Assembly: GCA_963675625.1 (NCBI GenBank)
Contig: OY776497.1
Coordinates: 558,001-622,000, forward strand
Origin: F22 sp963675625
Lineage (GTDB): Bacteria > Bacteroidota > Bacteroidia > Bacteroidales > Bacteroidaceae
DNA length: 64,000 bases
Reading direction: 5' to 3'
The notes under the pieces are model-generated. The model was given only the letters and a program-made list of their open reading frames with translations, ran no database searches and was not told the origin of the DNA. Below, one piece after another: positions 52,460 to 61,180 of the stretch; the stretch's first letter is position 1; the number at the start of each line of letters is the position of its first letter. A program made the position numbers and the translations under genes.

Positions 52460-53470
52460 CTATAACTTAATTGAACCGCTATCAATGGGTTTTGTCTTGC
52501 CTTTACTAGTATGGTCAACCTGTCTAGTTGCATACTTACGTGTTTGTTGGTAGATAGTAATAGGGTATAATTGGGAGGAGTTGCACAAACGGCATTCCTT
52601 TTTTATGATTACTCTGAATTCTTTGTAAATTGGAGCAGCTTCTATATCTCTTTTAACCACATATTCTTTCTCTAAGTCTTCGTGATGCAGAGGCAGTGAA
52701 TATGTTCTTTTTATCGTGTTTCGACATGTGTTACTCTGTTCTATAGATTGTTTAGAGTGATTTTTTAATTCACTCGTTAATGACGTTTTAAGCTTTGATA
52801 GATTATTCTCAGAAATTCCTAATTCACCCTTTAGCTTGCTTTCAATTTCACAGGTGAGAACTGTTTTATTTTGGTATGTCATTTCATACTCTATTTCAGT
52901 CTTTTCACCTGCATTAATTGTAGATTTTGTTTCCCAATCATCCTCAAATATATGTCTTTCTTTAGTCTTATGTATAGCAACCAGTGAATAATAAGTAATA
53001 GGGATAGGGAGAAATCTGCATAGCTTATCAGAATGTAGTAGTTTCTCTTCATTCAGTTGAGTTTTTTTTTGCAGCTGGATATGGTATTTTGTAAATAACT
53101 CAAATACAACATGTGGCAATTTCTCTATTTCGTCTTTGGGCAAATAATAGTCAAACTTTAGGTTTAAACCAGCGCCAACATGTTTGCTAGGTGCTTCGCC
53201 AGTTAGCATTATAGCTTTTGTGCCAGGGGATAAATCTTTGATTATCTGATATAATTCAGTTCCAAGCATATCAGGCATCATTTGATCCAATACTACTACT
53301 TTAATATGATGATTCTTTATTACCTTAATAGCTTCTTCGGCATTTGTTGCAGATTCAACATTAAATTTGTAGGCTAGTTGTATTAACTCTGCATAATCGC
53401 TTGCTGCTCCAGGTACATCGTCTACTACTAGAATTTCAGGTGACTTATTGTTTTCTTGTATCTTTATCAT
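52460..53470 (-). CDS. Response regulator with unrecognised C-terminal domain
   Basis: 336 residues. Residues ~12-130 are a receiver domain with every key residue: acidic pair in LVVDDVPG, phospho-acceptor Asp in VVVLDQMMPDM, Thr in AIMLTGEA, Lys in YYLPKDE. The remaining ~200 residues contain no helix-turn-helix, enzyme or kinase motif that I can see; they show long alternating polar/hydrophobic strands (EIEYEMTYQNKTVLTCEIES, TCRNTIKRTYSLP) and a late CRLC pair. The gene begins 26 bp inside the 3' end of the kinase gene, so translation is coupled. The output is probably not direct DNA binding. Confidence 0.85.
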   Translation of the reverse strand: MIKIQENNKSPEILVVDDVPGAASDYAELIQLAYKFNVESATNAEEAIKVIKNHHIKVVVLDQMMPDMLGTELYQIIKDLSPGTKAIMLTGEAPSKHVGAGLNLKFDYYLPKDEIEKLPHVVFELFTKYHIQLQKKTQLNEEKLLHSDKLCRFLPIPITYYSLVAIHKTKERHIFEDDWETKSTINAGEKTEIEYEMTYQNKTVLTCEIESKLKGELGISENNLSKLKTSLTSELKNHSKQSIEQSNTCRNTIKRTYSLPLHHEDLEKEYVVKRDIEAAPIYKEFRVIIKKECRLCNSSQLYPITIYQQTRKYATRQVDHTSKGKTKPIDSGSIKL

Positions 53471-54923
53471 TGATTTGAAGTTTTAGTATAATTTTATTTT
53501 TAGCTATTTCGTATGAGAGTTGCCCTGTTTTATTTCTATTAACCAATCCCCTAGCAATCATAATTCCAGAACCTTGATGGTCTTTTTTTGAAGAATAGCC
53601 AGATGTGTTGAGATTTTCTAAACTAGGTGCGGGACCTTCACATTCGTTTGTTAGAGTAAAGGTGCTTGCGTCGTAATTAAGTGTAATCTGAGATGAATCT
53701 GGAGCTGCTGCTACTGCATTTTGTATTAGTGGAAGGAAAATGCAAAGCAGGTAGTCATTGGGGATGTTAGATATACAATCAGGAATGTTGTTAGTATTAA
53801 ACTTTAATTGGGGTTTCTCAAATTCTGTTTGGTACAGTTCAAATGCCTTTTTACTCATAGTGTCAAAAGATTTACCTGATAATTCATCATTATCAATGAG
53901 GTTTGATACATTGACGTATGTCGAAATTACGCTTTTACACATTGTAATATAATCTACTATTTGATCAAGATGTTTACCAATATTCTTGGGGTCTGAACTT
54001 CGAATTAATTTTGTCTTTACAATGATTGAGGAAAACGGTGTTGCTAGAAAATGCTTAAGTTCCTTACTTATATCAAAGTTTGTTGACGGTTGGAACCGTA
54101 TTTCATCTACTTTATGATTTGATGAAGGTGTGACTTGTTGCTCGGTACTTTTGGGGTTAATTTGAATTTCTGAATTTTGTAAGCTTGTTTTAATATCAAC
54201 TATATCATTCAGTATTTGTGAAATTTCGTCATCGCTATGAAGTTCTTTGTTTGCTGTTGGACGACTTTTATTCGATTCTTGAATGAGTTTAACTAGATTG
54301 CTAATTTCTTTATTTGTTCTATAAAGATAGTTGTTAATATCTTCTCTGACCATTTTTGAGTAATAAATGTTAAATTCATTTAGCTCATCGAAGTTCGTGT
54401 TGCTAAATCGCGCTAAAGCTGCATTTTGTCTTTGTATTATTCTGTTTTTAGTTCTGATATATTTTATGACGTACAGAAATATGGCAAAAGTGATAATAAG
54501 AATTGATGAACCAAGTAGAATAAGTTCAATATAAGTTTTGCCAATAAGTACAACTTCTGTGCTTTTATTCTCTTTTATATTCTGAATGAAAGGTGCTATT
54601 CCGATTGCTGCTGTGATAATGAAGCCAACAGTATGACCATTTACTTCTTCTTTTTTGTCATAATTCAGAACAAGTACCAGTAATGATATTAGTATAAGAA
54701 TCACATTTGTTATTTTCCACATTAAAACACTAGTCGACATAGAAAAAATCTCCCGTGCTGGAAAAAATAGGAGAGCAGCAAATAAAGTCGTAATTACAAT
54801 AACAAAAGGTGCACCTGTTTCCCCTTTGTCGGTGCTTGCTAAAAGGCCGAAATAGCCTATGAATAAACCTAAAGTGATAATGCTTAACATGAAAAACATT
54901 ATCCAGTATAGAGTTACCATCAT
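53445..54923 (-). CDS. Membrane histidine kinase with five transmembrane helices
   Basis: 492 residues. Five hydrophobic helices fill residues ~1-160 (LYWIMFFMLSIITLGLFIGY, FVIVITTLFAALLFFPA, ITNVILILISLLVLVLNY, TVGFIITAAIGIAPFI, YIELILLGSSILIITFAIFL), followed by a linker and a phospho-acceptor-like segment ELKHFLATPFSSIIVKTKLI near residue 285. The ATPase domain shows FLPLIQNAVAAAPDS (N-box) and KDHQGSGIMIARGLV (G2-box). It has no periplasmic sensor, so the signal may be membrane-borne. It is the only kinase beside the receiver protein, which overlaps its 3' end. Start supported by the promoter at 55004-55034. Confidence 0.85.
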   Translation of the reverse strand: MMVTLYWIMFFMLSIITLGLFIGYFGLLASTDKGETGAPFVIVITTLFAALLFFPAREIFSMSTSVLMWKITNVILILISLLVLVLNYDKKEEVNGHTVGFIITAAIGIAPFIQNIKENKSTEVVLIGKTYIELILLGSSILIITFAIFLYVIKYIRTKNRIIQRQNAALARFSNTNFDELNEFNIYYSKMVREDINNYLYRTNKEISNLVKLIQESNKSRPTANKELHSDDEISQILNDIVDIKTSLQNSEIQINPKSTEQQVTPSSNHKVDEIRFQPSTNFDISKELKHFLATPFSSIIVKTKLIRSSDPKNIGKHLDQIVDYITMCKSVISTYVNVSNLIDNDELSGKSFDTMSKKAFELYQTEFEKPQLKFNTNNIPDCISNIPNDYLLCIFLPLIQNAVAAAPDSSQITLNYDASTFTLTNECEGPAPSLENLNTSGYSSKKDHQGSGIMIARGLVNRNKTGQLSYEIAKNKIILKLQINDKDTRKQ

Positions 54924-55003
54924 TAGAAATTTTGATTAAGAAGTGAATATTTGTGGACAATATACAAGTGTGAATGTAGTTGGCCATTTTTTTGTTTCTT
55001 CTG

Positions 55004-55034
55004 CAAAAATATTTAAATAATCTCTACGAGCCAA
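55004..55034 (-). promoter_or_regulatory. Promoter of the kinase/receiver operon
   Basis: On the minus strand TTGG (55034-55031), 19 bp, TATTTTTG (55011-55004), about 80 bp before the kinase ATG. Confidence 0.6.
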
Positions 55035-55066
55035 GTTTGAAAGCTATATTTTTTTATTTTATAGTA

Positions 55067-55587
55067 CTACGTAGCTTTTTCGACTTCCAATCGTCCCAAC
55101 TCCAACCTCAACGGCTCAATAGCCTTTAGCTCTCCTTCGTCCTGTCTCCACCTCTTTACCTGCCATCCAGACTGCCTATAATCATCCCGTGAAGCAAGCC
55201 TTTGTGACCGGGCCGAAGCATGCTCAGAAGCTCCCATCACCTCGCAGCCTCTTCGCAAGTATTCTCCACGATACACCACATATTGCACCTCACCAATCAA
55301 AGACCTCACATTCTTCACACAAGCCGCACGCTCATCAATAGATGATTTATCCACAACTCCATCCCTGAGCCACTGGATAAAGTCGACCCTTTATTCGGAG
55401 GACACTGATACCGCAGCACATAAAGAAGAAGCTCCATGATGTAATCCATATGAAAAAGGTTCCTTTGTTGCCATCCTCGCAACTCAGTATTTACAGCCCA
55501 CTTACCGATATTAAACCTCTGGTTCCTTATGCCTTTTTTACAGCCATAAGGAGCCAGTTTGCTTTCTGTCCCTAAATAAAGGAACAA
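55067..55587 (-). pseudogene. Frameshifted gene of unknown family
   Basis: Two overlapping minus-strand frames look like pieces of one protein. The 5' piece (from 55587) reads MFLYLGTESKLAPYGCKKG ... MDYIMELLLYVLRYQCPPNK; the 3' piece reads VDFIQWLRDGVVDKSSIDER ... LGRLEVEKAT and ends at 55067. In the 3' frame a TAA sits just before the junction, and adding one A to the AAA run near 55,385 would join the pieces (PPNK-RVDFIQW). Joined length is about 170 residues. It is followed immediately by the promoter of the kinase operon. I do not recognise the family. The 108 bp to 55695 contain nothing clear. Confidence 0.5.
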
Positions 55588-55695
55588 TATTTTTCGCCAA
55601 TACGCAATAGCCGCTTACAAAATATTACACCTTTCCCCCAAATGCGATAACCAGCTGTTGTGGATTGTATAAACCTCTTCAACAAGCAGACGCAT

Positions 55696-57147
55696 TTATT
55701 CTACTGGTAGATAGAGATCTTTTTCTGCTAAAGGAGAAGATGGATAATTGCGACCACAAAAACCAACTTCTAGGGTTTCTCCCATATAATCTTCAAAATA
55801 CAAGACACACAATTCGTGGAAACCTTTATCAAGGGCTATCTTACCTTCAATCTTACGAGCGCCATGTCCTCCATCATTATCGACGACTTGTTTGCCATCA
55901 ATAAAGAGTTTAGAGCCATCATCAGAATAGGTGTAAAAACGATAAACACCTCTCTCTGGTATCTGTATAAAAGTACGAAAATCATAGGCAAAATGATCTT
56001 TCACAGGTGCTTCTTCAATAGAAATCGTATTCATGGTGCCCTCACTTATTTTTTTACAATTGGGGATTTGAGCAATCGCTTTGCATGTCCCTTCATAATA
56101 AGTATAAGCCACTCCATGTGTTTGAGGTGTGAATTGCTGAGCTGGAGAATAAACCATGTCTTTTTCATCGGCTGATGTTAAAGCAGAAGGATAATAAAAC
56201 GTTGCTTCTTTTCCTTCAGGGGTGCAAATCCAAGTATCAAATTTTCTTTTTCCTTCATAGCATTGAATCACTCGCGCACCTCTCTTCAACGAACCATAAG
56301 CATCTGCTCCTGTAACACGTCCATAACCTAATGCGATGCCATGTTTTTGTCCTATGAAATCATTCTCATGATCATGTCCAGCAAACACACCCATGACATC
56401 CTGCATTTCGATAAATGAAGCCAATAAGCCTGGGTTTATCTGAGAAGAAGCAACGCCTCCCTCTAATTGATTTCCTACAGTTTCAGGAGCATCTATGATT
56501 GCTTTATACTCTACGAGTGGAATATGCAAAAAGGCAAGAGATGGAAGTGGTTTTCCGTGATTGTTTTTAGTAAAAGATGCACTCTGTTGGCGATACCATT
56601 TGATTTGTTCAAAATGCACCCAATCATAATGACCATACGTGTTTACAGGTGGGGAATCATTCGAGTCAATACAATAAAGCGTCGCTTTCACGACTGATTG
56701 ATCATGCGATGCATACACCGGTATAACACAATTGCCACATCCTTTTATATCTTTAGGCCCTTTCTCTCCAACATAATATGGGGAGGCCAAAAGAAGAGTA
56801 TAAATAGAATCTTTCTTCAAATATTCTGCATCATGATTACCCATGGTTACTGTAAAAGGCATTTTAGCTTGTTCAAAGAGTTGAATGATCTCTGTCCAAC
56901 CTTTTGTTGCTGGTTCATAAGTGACCACATCGCCTGTCAACACAGCCAGTGCAGGTTGCTCCATCTTTAATACTTCACGTATTGCTGCCTTGGTTTGAGC
57001 ACAATTTGGTGATCCTGATTTCCAATGGATGTCTGTAAATTGGCAAATCTTAAAGGTGCCATTTTCAAAACTAAACTTTCGTTGAGCAAAAGCATCAGTA
57101 GATAGCAAGCATAGGCTGACCAATAAAAAGAGAATGTATTTTTTCAT
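55696..57147 (-). CDS. Exported metallophosphatase with C-terminal PA14-like domain
   Basis: 483 residues with a signal peptide ending DAFAQ. Calcineurin-like phosphoesterase core: FTDIHWKSG, VLTGDVVTYEP, TMGNHDAEY, LAFLHIPLVEY and VFAGHDHENDF supply the di-metal ligands. Residues ~345-483 look like a PA14 or similar carbohydrate-binding beta domain (FRTFIQIPERGVYRFYTYSDDGSKLFIDGKQVVDNDGGHG). A secreted phosphatase directed to a glycan or cell-surface substrate is likely. A -7 box at 57190-57197 lies 43 bp upstream. Single gene. Confidence 0.88.
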   Translation of the reverse strand: MKKYILFLLVSLCLLSTDAFAQRKFSFENGTFKICQFTDIHWKSGSPNCAQTKAAIREVLKMEQPALAVLTGDVVTYEPATKGWTEIIQLFEQAKMPFTVTMGNHDAEYLKKDSIYTLLLASPYYVGEKGPKDIKGCGNCVIPVYASHDQSVVKATLYCIDSNDSPPVNTYGHYDWVHFEQIKWYRQQSASFTKNNHGKPLPSLAFLHIPLVEYKAIIDAPETVGNQLEGGVASSQINPGLLASFIEMQDVMGVFAGHDHENDFIGQKHGIALGYGRVTGADAYGSLKRGARVIQCYEGKRKFDTWICTPEGKEATFYYPSALTSADEKDMVYSPAQQFTPQTHGVAYTYYEGTCKAIAQIPNCKKISEGTMNTISIEEAPVKDHFAYDFRTFIQIPERGVYRFYTYSDDGSKLFIDGKQVVDNDGGHGARKIEGKIALDKGFHELCVLYFEDYMGETLEVGFCGRNYPSSPLAEKDLYLPVE

Positions 57148-57183
57148 GACGTTAAGGTGGGGGTAAAAATTAGGTTTTTCGAA

Positions 57184-57430
57184 TCATGCCAAAGATACAT
57201 TATTTTCTTTGATTTTCTTTACTTCCCTCTTTATTTCTTCGACTTCCCACAATTTCTTGCCCATTTGTATCTTCGAGCATATCCGCACGATATTATTCAG
57301 CACAGGAATCTTCATTCGTATCTCCGCCTCCTCAAAAGCCGCAACAATAAACTCTTTGATCGTCTGACTTCAGTCTGCGGTCATAGTGCGCTTTGAGCTC
57401 TAGGCGCTTGCTTTTTGAGGCTTATAAAAG
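57184..57430 (-). pseudogene. Decayed coding remnant
   Basis: In the 718-bp gap 57148-57865 the minus strand keeps clear coding traces. One frame reads SKRLELKAHYDRRLK; after a shift near 57,363 another runs TIKEFIVAAFEEAEIRMKIP ... EVEEIKREVKKIKENNVSLA to a TGA at 57186-57184. Neither has a start, and stops lie upstream in both. The product was a charged helical protein; I do not recognise it. The last codons overlap the -7 box TATCTTTG (57190-57197, minus) of the metallophosphatase gene. Confidence 0.45.
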
Positions 57431-57664
57431 ACAATAAAACAGTGGTAATACGTGGGTGCTTATCCACTTAAAACCCTCGTTTTCGTTGTTCAAAAGGACA
57501 CTTTCCCCCTTTTTACCCTAGTTAAAAGGTGTAAAACTGCACAACCAACTGCACAACCAACTCCGACTTTTGGTTATTGGCCCATCCAGCGGCTTCCACC
57601 GAAACATTGCATTTTAAGCACCGTTTGAACGCCGTTTAAAGGATTGCATCAAGACACAAAGAAA

Positions 57665-57702
57665 AGGCCGCAAATGCGCTGTATATAGCGTATTCACGGC
57701 CT
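57665..57702 (-). terminator. Orphan hairpin/terminator
   Basis: AGGCCG...CGCT pairs with AGCG...CGGCCT in a 16-bp stem with a 2-bp internal mismatch and a 6-nt loop. On the minus strand it is followed by TTTTCTTTG. No intact minus-strand gene lies upstream, so it belongs to the decayed segment. Confidence 0.5.
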
Positions 57703-57733
57703 GATGTATCATATAATAGGACACCAGTGAGCT

Positions 57734-57808
57734 AATGTCACATTATGTAACGTTCAAAGTCTTCAAAGTAAAGCGAAATGTCGCACGAATGTAACACAAT
57801 GTCGCATT
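57734..57808. repeat. Cluster of AATGTCRCA-like motifs
   Basis: AATGTCACA (57734), AAATGTCGCAC (near 57777), GAATGTAACAC (near 57788) and CAATGTCGCAT (near 57798) recur within 75 bp. CGAAATG and CATTTCG at the outer ends of the right part form a small inverted repeat. Possible protein-binding region upstream of the small ORF at 57866. Confidence 0.35.
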
Positions 57809-57865
57809 TCGTTTTAAGTGTGTGCACCAGCGTCGAAAGTATTCAAACACCGATGAATAAAGCGA

Positions 57866-58108
57866 TTGAGGGTGTTTAGCGTGCATGTGCTTCGTGCACA
57901 TCTCGTTCTGTCCCCCCTATATGCATTGTTTGTATTCACAATTATATGCCCAGTTATAGTCATAGCAACATGCATTTTGTTAAAAGAGAATCCTTATATA
58001 CTCTATTTTCTTTTAATAGCTCCTATAGTTATTGCAGGTATAGCTGCATTGGCTGTACAAATTAAGGAATGGATTAACATAGGGAATTCCACAAGAATAA
58101 AGCAGTAG
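57866..58108 (+). CDS. Possible small two-helix membrane protein
   Basis: 80 residues. Two convincing hydrophobic helices (LFVFTIICPVIVIATCILL and YILYFLLIAPIVIAGIAALAV) are joined by KENPY and followed by a charged tail QIKEWINIGN. The first ~15 residues are less convincing, so the start is uncertain. No family recognised. It is isolated between decayed sequence and the second 22-bp repeat array. Confidence 0.45.
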   Translation: MRVFSVHVLRAHLVLSPLYALFVFTIICPVIVIATCILLKENPYILYFLLIAPIVIAGIAALAVQIKEWINIGNSTRIKQ

Positions 58109-58199
58109 TGATATCAGAAAGGTATCTTGAAAGAGATAAACAAGCTAAGACTACAGCTAGCATAGGCCTTAAAGTATCTCTGTAATAGCCGGCGACCGT

Positions 58200-58287
58200 G
58201 CATACATGTATATATATGCCTGCATACATGTACATATACACCAGCATAGATGTACATATATAACTTCATAAATATACATCTATGCAT
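58200..58287. repeat. Array of four imperfect 22-bp repeats (copy 2)
   Basis: Units begin at 58200, 58222, 58244 and 58266; each is close to GCATACATGTACATATAYRY. Same unit size, number and total length (88 bp) as the array at 4073-4160. It lies downstream of the stop of a minus-strand gene (58356), the same relation as copy 1 to the gene ending at 4212. Confidence 0.75.
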
Positions 58288-58355
58288 GATGACAAGTATA
58301 TTAAAGGCTGATGGAATATGAATAAAGGTAGATGAAGTCACCTAGCACAGGTGCT

Positions 58356-59042
58356 CTACTCCTTATGCAAAGCCTCATTGATAAAGTCAACGAAAGTCTT
58401 GGTGACATAAAATCGCTGCATAATGCGTTCAATTACATGGGGCGCCTCCCAGAAGTCATTGTCTATGTCACCCACAACGATATACTTCTTCCATTTCAAT
58501 AAATCAATATCCTTAAAATCTTTCGGGAATCCCTTAGGAGCTAGCTTCAAGCGATCTCCTATATGTTCTGGAAAGTACTCTTTAAACAAAGGGTTATTGA
58601 TTATCTCCTTGTACCTTTCGGGGTCCTTATATATAGCTGTACGAATGGCCTTGAGGTCTACGTTGTCCACACAATAAATCCCAGTAGCTAAGCAATGGCT
58701 ATCGGGTTGAAAGCGCACAAAATAGCCTGCTCCTTCATCGCGCACTCCTCGTGTGAAAAACGCATCAAAATAGGGTTTATAAGGCTCTTTATTCTTACTG
58801 AAACGCACATCTCTATAGATGCGGTACATGCTTTCTTTGGCCGAGAGGGTCACCAGAGGATCCATCTTCTTGACCTCAACAAGCAAGTCCTCTAGAAAGG
58901 TCAGATACAAATCATGCACCTCATCATAACGTGGTTTATTTTCCTTAAACCATGGGCGCTCATTATTAAAACGTAAGTCAATCAAGAAATGAGCAATCTT
59001 CTCAAACTGATACTTGTCTTTATCCTCCATACTCTCATACAT
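58356..59042 (-). CDS. DUF2461 (TIGR02453) family protein
   Basis: 228 residues. Family pattern: FEKIAHFLIDLRFNNERPWFKENKPRYDEV at the start, SMYRIYRDVRFSKNKEPYKPYFDAFF in the middle, and KGFPKDFKDIDLLKWKKYIVVGDIDNDFW near the end. The family is widespread but has no defined activity. Its ATG overlaps the stop of the aldo/keto reductase gene by one base (TAATG), so it is co-translated with it. The 22-bp repeat array lies downstream of its stop. Confidence 0.9.
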   Translation of the reverse strand: MYESMEDKDKYQFEKIAHFLIDLRFNNERPWFKENKPRYDEVHDLYLTFLEDLLVEVKKMDPLVTLSAKESMYRIYRDVRFSKNKEPYKPYFDAFFTRGVRDEGAGYFVRFQPDSHCLATGIYCVDNVDLKAIRTAIYKDPERYKEIINNPLFKEYFPEHIGDRLKLAPKGFPKDFKDIDLLKWKKYIVVGDIDNDFWEAPHVIERIMQRFYVTKTFVDFINEALHKE

Positions 59043-60070
59043 TAGTCCGCACGAAATATGGCATCTATTTCTTGCATTTCCGCTGCAGTCAATAAAGCCA
59101 TCGCACCCGTTTGGATATTATCTGCTAGTTGTTCCTTCGAGCTAACTCCTACAATCACTGAATTAACTTCTGGATGACTCAACACCCAATTCAAAGCCAA
59201 CTGAGCGATGGTCATGCTCTTGGCATTGGCCATACTCTGCAACTTCAACAGCTGTTGATGCAAAGCGGGAGTCATCATATCTGACTTCAAAAAATGATCT
59301 TCGGCCATTCGAGAGTCCATAGGAATGCCGTGTAGATAGCGGTCTGTAAGCAGCCCTTGTGCCAAAGGAGAGAAACCGATATAGCCCACCCCGTGGGAAG
59401 CACACTGATGCAAAATATCCTGTTCGTCTCCACGGTCAATCATATTCAAGCGTCCTTGATATATCAAACAAGGTACGTCATGAGCTGCCAGGTAGTCATA
59501 CGCCTTTTGAGCAGCCTCACGAGGGTAACGAGAGATGCCGACATACAGTGCTTTCCCTTGACGCACGATATCAACCAACGCTTGCATGGTCTCTTCAATA
59601 GGTGTATGCGCATCATAACGATGTGAATAAAAGAGATCCACATAATCCAGATTCATCCGTTTCAAACTCTGATCTAAGCTACTCATCAAGTATTTACGCG
59701 ATCCACCATCTCCATAAGGACCAGGCCACATATCGTACCCTGCTTTGGTCGATATGAATAATTCATCTCTATATGGCGATAAGGACGTCTTCATAATTTG
59801 ACCAAACGTAGCCTCAGCACTACCGTATGGAGGTCCGTAATTATTGGCCAAATCAAAATGAGTAATGCCATGATCAAAGGCATAATGAATCAATTCTTGA
59901 CTATGCTGTATAGGTTTCTCTGTTCCAAAATTATGCCATAGTCCCAAAGAAATATGTGGCAATAAGACACCACTATGCCCTACTCGTGTATAAGGCATCT
60001 TCGTATACCGTTCTCCATCAGCTTGATAAGCTACTGGACAATGTGGACGTACTAAATCTTCATTTTTCAT
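59042..60070 (-). CDS. Aldo/keto reductase (L-glyceraldehyde-3-phosphate reductase-like)
   Basis: 342 residues, NADPH-dependent TIM barrel. MPYTRVGHSGVLLPHISLGLWHNFG opens the domain; ITHFDLANNYGPPYGSAEATFGQIM holds the catalytic Asp and Tyr; LFISTKAGYDMWPGPYGDGGSRKYL gives Lys; DYVDLFYSHRYD gives His; VNSVIVGVSSKEQL closes the cofactor site. The GPPYGSAE and GPYGDGGS loops match the YghZ/Gpr group that reduces L-glyceraldehyde-3-phosphate and methylglyoxal. It starts 27 bp after the acyltransferase stop. Confidence 0.92.
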   Translation of the reverse strand: MKNEDLVRPHCPVAYQADGERYTKMPYTRVGHSGVLLPHISLGLWHNFGTEKPIQHSQELIHYAFDHGITHFDLANNYGPPYGSAEATFGQIMKTSLSPYRDELFISTKAGYDMWPGPYGDGGSRKYLMSSLDQSLKRMNLDYVDLFYSHRYDAHTPIEETMQALVDIVRQGKALYVGISRYPREAAQKAYDYLAAHDVPCLIYQGRLNMIDRGDEQDILHQCASHGVGYIGFSPLAQGLLTDRYLHGIPMDSRMAEDHFLKSDMMTPALHQQLLKLQSMANAKSMTIAQLALNWVLSHPEVNSVIVGVSSKEQLADNIQTGAMALLTAAEMQEIDAIFRAD

Positions 60071-60097
60071 ATGATGTGGTTATTGGTGAGTAAACAA

Positions 60098-61114
60098 TTA
60101 TAGATAAAAGAACCGCAATAAACGATTAAGCCATCCCCATCGGTAGCGAAACCATCGACGTGTGCTGACTTGATCACCACCAAAACTAGCCACTAAAGCC
60201 GTATAGTGATGGTGGGTAATGGATGCCCCCACGGAGACATACTCCATAAGAGGAAATTTCCTATGCCATGCATCTTGAATGGCGGCATAAATCGCCATGG
60301 TATTGGGAAATTGAAAAGGGAAACGTCGACCATGTCCTACACTAAACCATAAATAAGAAGTGCCTTTCCATAAAATGGCCAACGAACAACCAATCAATTT
60401 ATCTTTGTAATGTACCAGATAGATCTCACCCTTGCCAGTGGCCACAAAATCATGATAAAAATGCACCAGAAATGCTGGTGTAGGCAATTGCTTCACGACA
60501 CGTGCCGACATTTGAATACGCAATAACTTATAAATATCTGGTATCTCTGTGCTGCTATTGATACAACGCATACGCGCCTTGCCAGCCCTTGCGCGTACTA
60601 TACTGCGGAATCGACTGGACGATATATCTTCTTTCCAATTATCCAAATGATGCACGATGCGCAACCAATGGTGTGGAAAGTAATTCTCTTTTTTGAAATG
60701 CTTATAGCCAAAAAGTCCATTGTGGATATTTCTAAACTCAATCAGAAAACATTGATGAGAAGCTTCCTGTGTGAGCTCTTGAAGGAGCGCATCAAACAAA
60801 CACTCATGCCAGTGCACTTCCAAGAGACCGTCAGCAACCGGTTTCTTGTACTCAGATAAAGGGATGTACACCCCCGTATCGTACACCTCACACCGTCGTA
60901 TATAAAAAGGAGGAAAAGGTCGCCAACTACTGCGTAGCACCGCCAACATCTGCCCTAGAAGTTGCCCATCGTCGCTAACCGTAACCATTACAGGCGTGTA
61001 CCTCTTTGTTTTTTCGTACAACAAGAAGAGCTGCTTGGAATGAAACGGATGGACATCAAGCAACGCCTCTGGCAAATTGGCCCCTTTGTAATATGTAGTT
61101 AATTGTAAAGACAT
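60098..61114 (-). CDS. FemAB/GNAT-like acyltransferase
   Basis: 338 residues. Two GNAT-like halves as in FemAB/BioF2-like proteins: N-terminal MVTVSDDGQLLGQMLAVL and FYIRRCEVYDTGVYIP; central FLIEFRNIHNGLFGYKHFKKENYFPHHWLRIVHHL; C-terminal IYLVHYKDKLIGCSLAILWKGTSYLWFSVGHG and LMEYVSVGAS. Related proteins add amino acids or acyl groups to peptidoglycan precursors or polysaccharides. Substrate unknown. First gene of a probable three-gene unit with the aldo/keto reductase and DUF2461 genes. Confidence 0.75.
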   Translation of the reverse strand: MSLQLTTYYKGANLPEALLDVHPFHSKQLFLLYEKTKRYTPVMVTVSDDGQLLGQMLAVLRSSWRPFPPFYIRRCEVYDTGVYIPLSEYKKPVADGLLEVHWHECLFDALLQELTQEASHQCFLIEFRNIHNGLFGYKHFKKENYFPHHWLRIVHHLDNWKEDISSSRFRSIVRARAGKARMRCINSSTEIPDIYKLLRIQMSARVVKQLPTPAFLVHFYHDFVATGKGEIYLVHYKDKLIGCSLAILWKGTSYLWFSVGHGRRFPFQFPNTMAIYAAIQDAWHRKFPLMEYVSVGASITHHHYTALVASFGGDQVSTRRWFRYRWGWLNRLLRFFYL

Positions 61115-61145
61115 CGTGTCTAAGGTTGGTTAGCATAGTATAAAA

Positions 61146-61177
61146 CAAATATACAAACTAGTCCCTAGACAGACAAA
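61146..61177 (-). promoter_or_regulatory. Promoter of the acyltransferase unit
   Basis: On the minus strand TTTG (61177-61174), exactly 20 bp, TATATTTG (61153-61146), 32 bp before the ATG at 61114. It fits in the 66-bp gap after rarA. Confidence 0.75.
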
Positions 61178-61180
61178 TTA

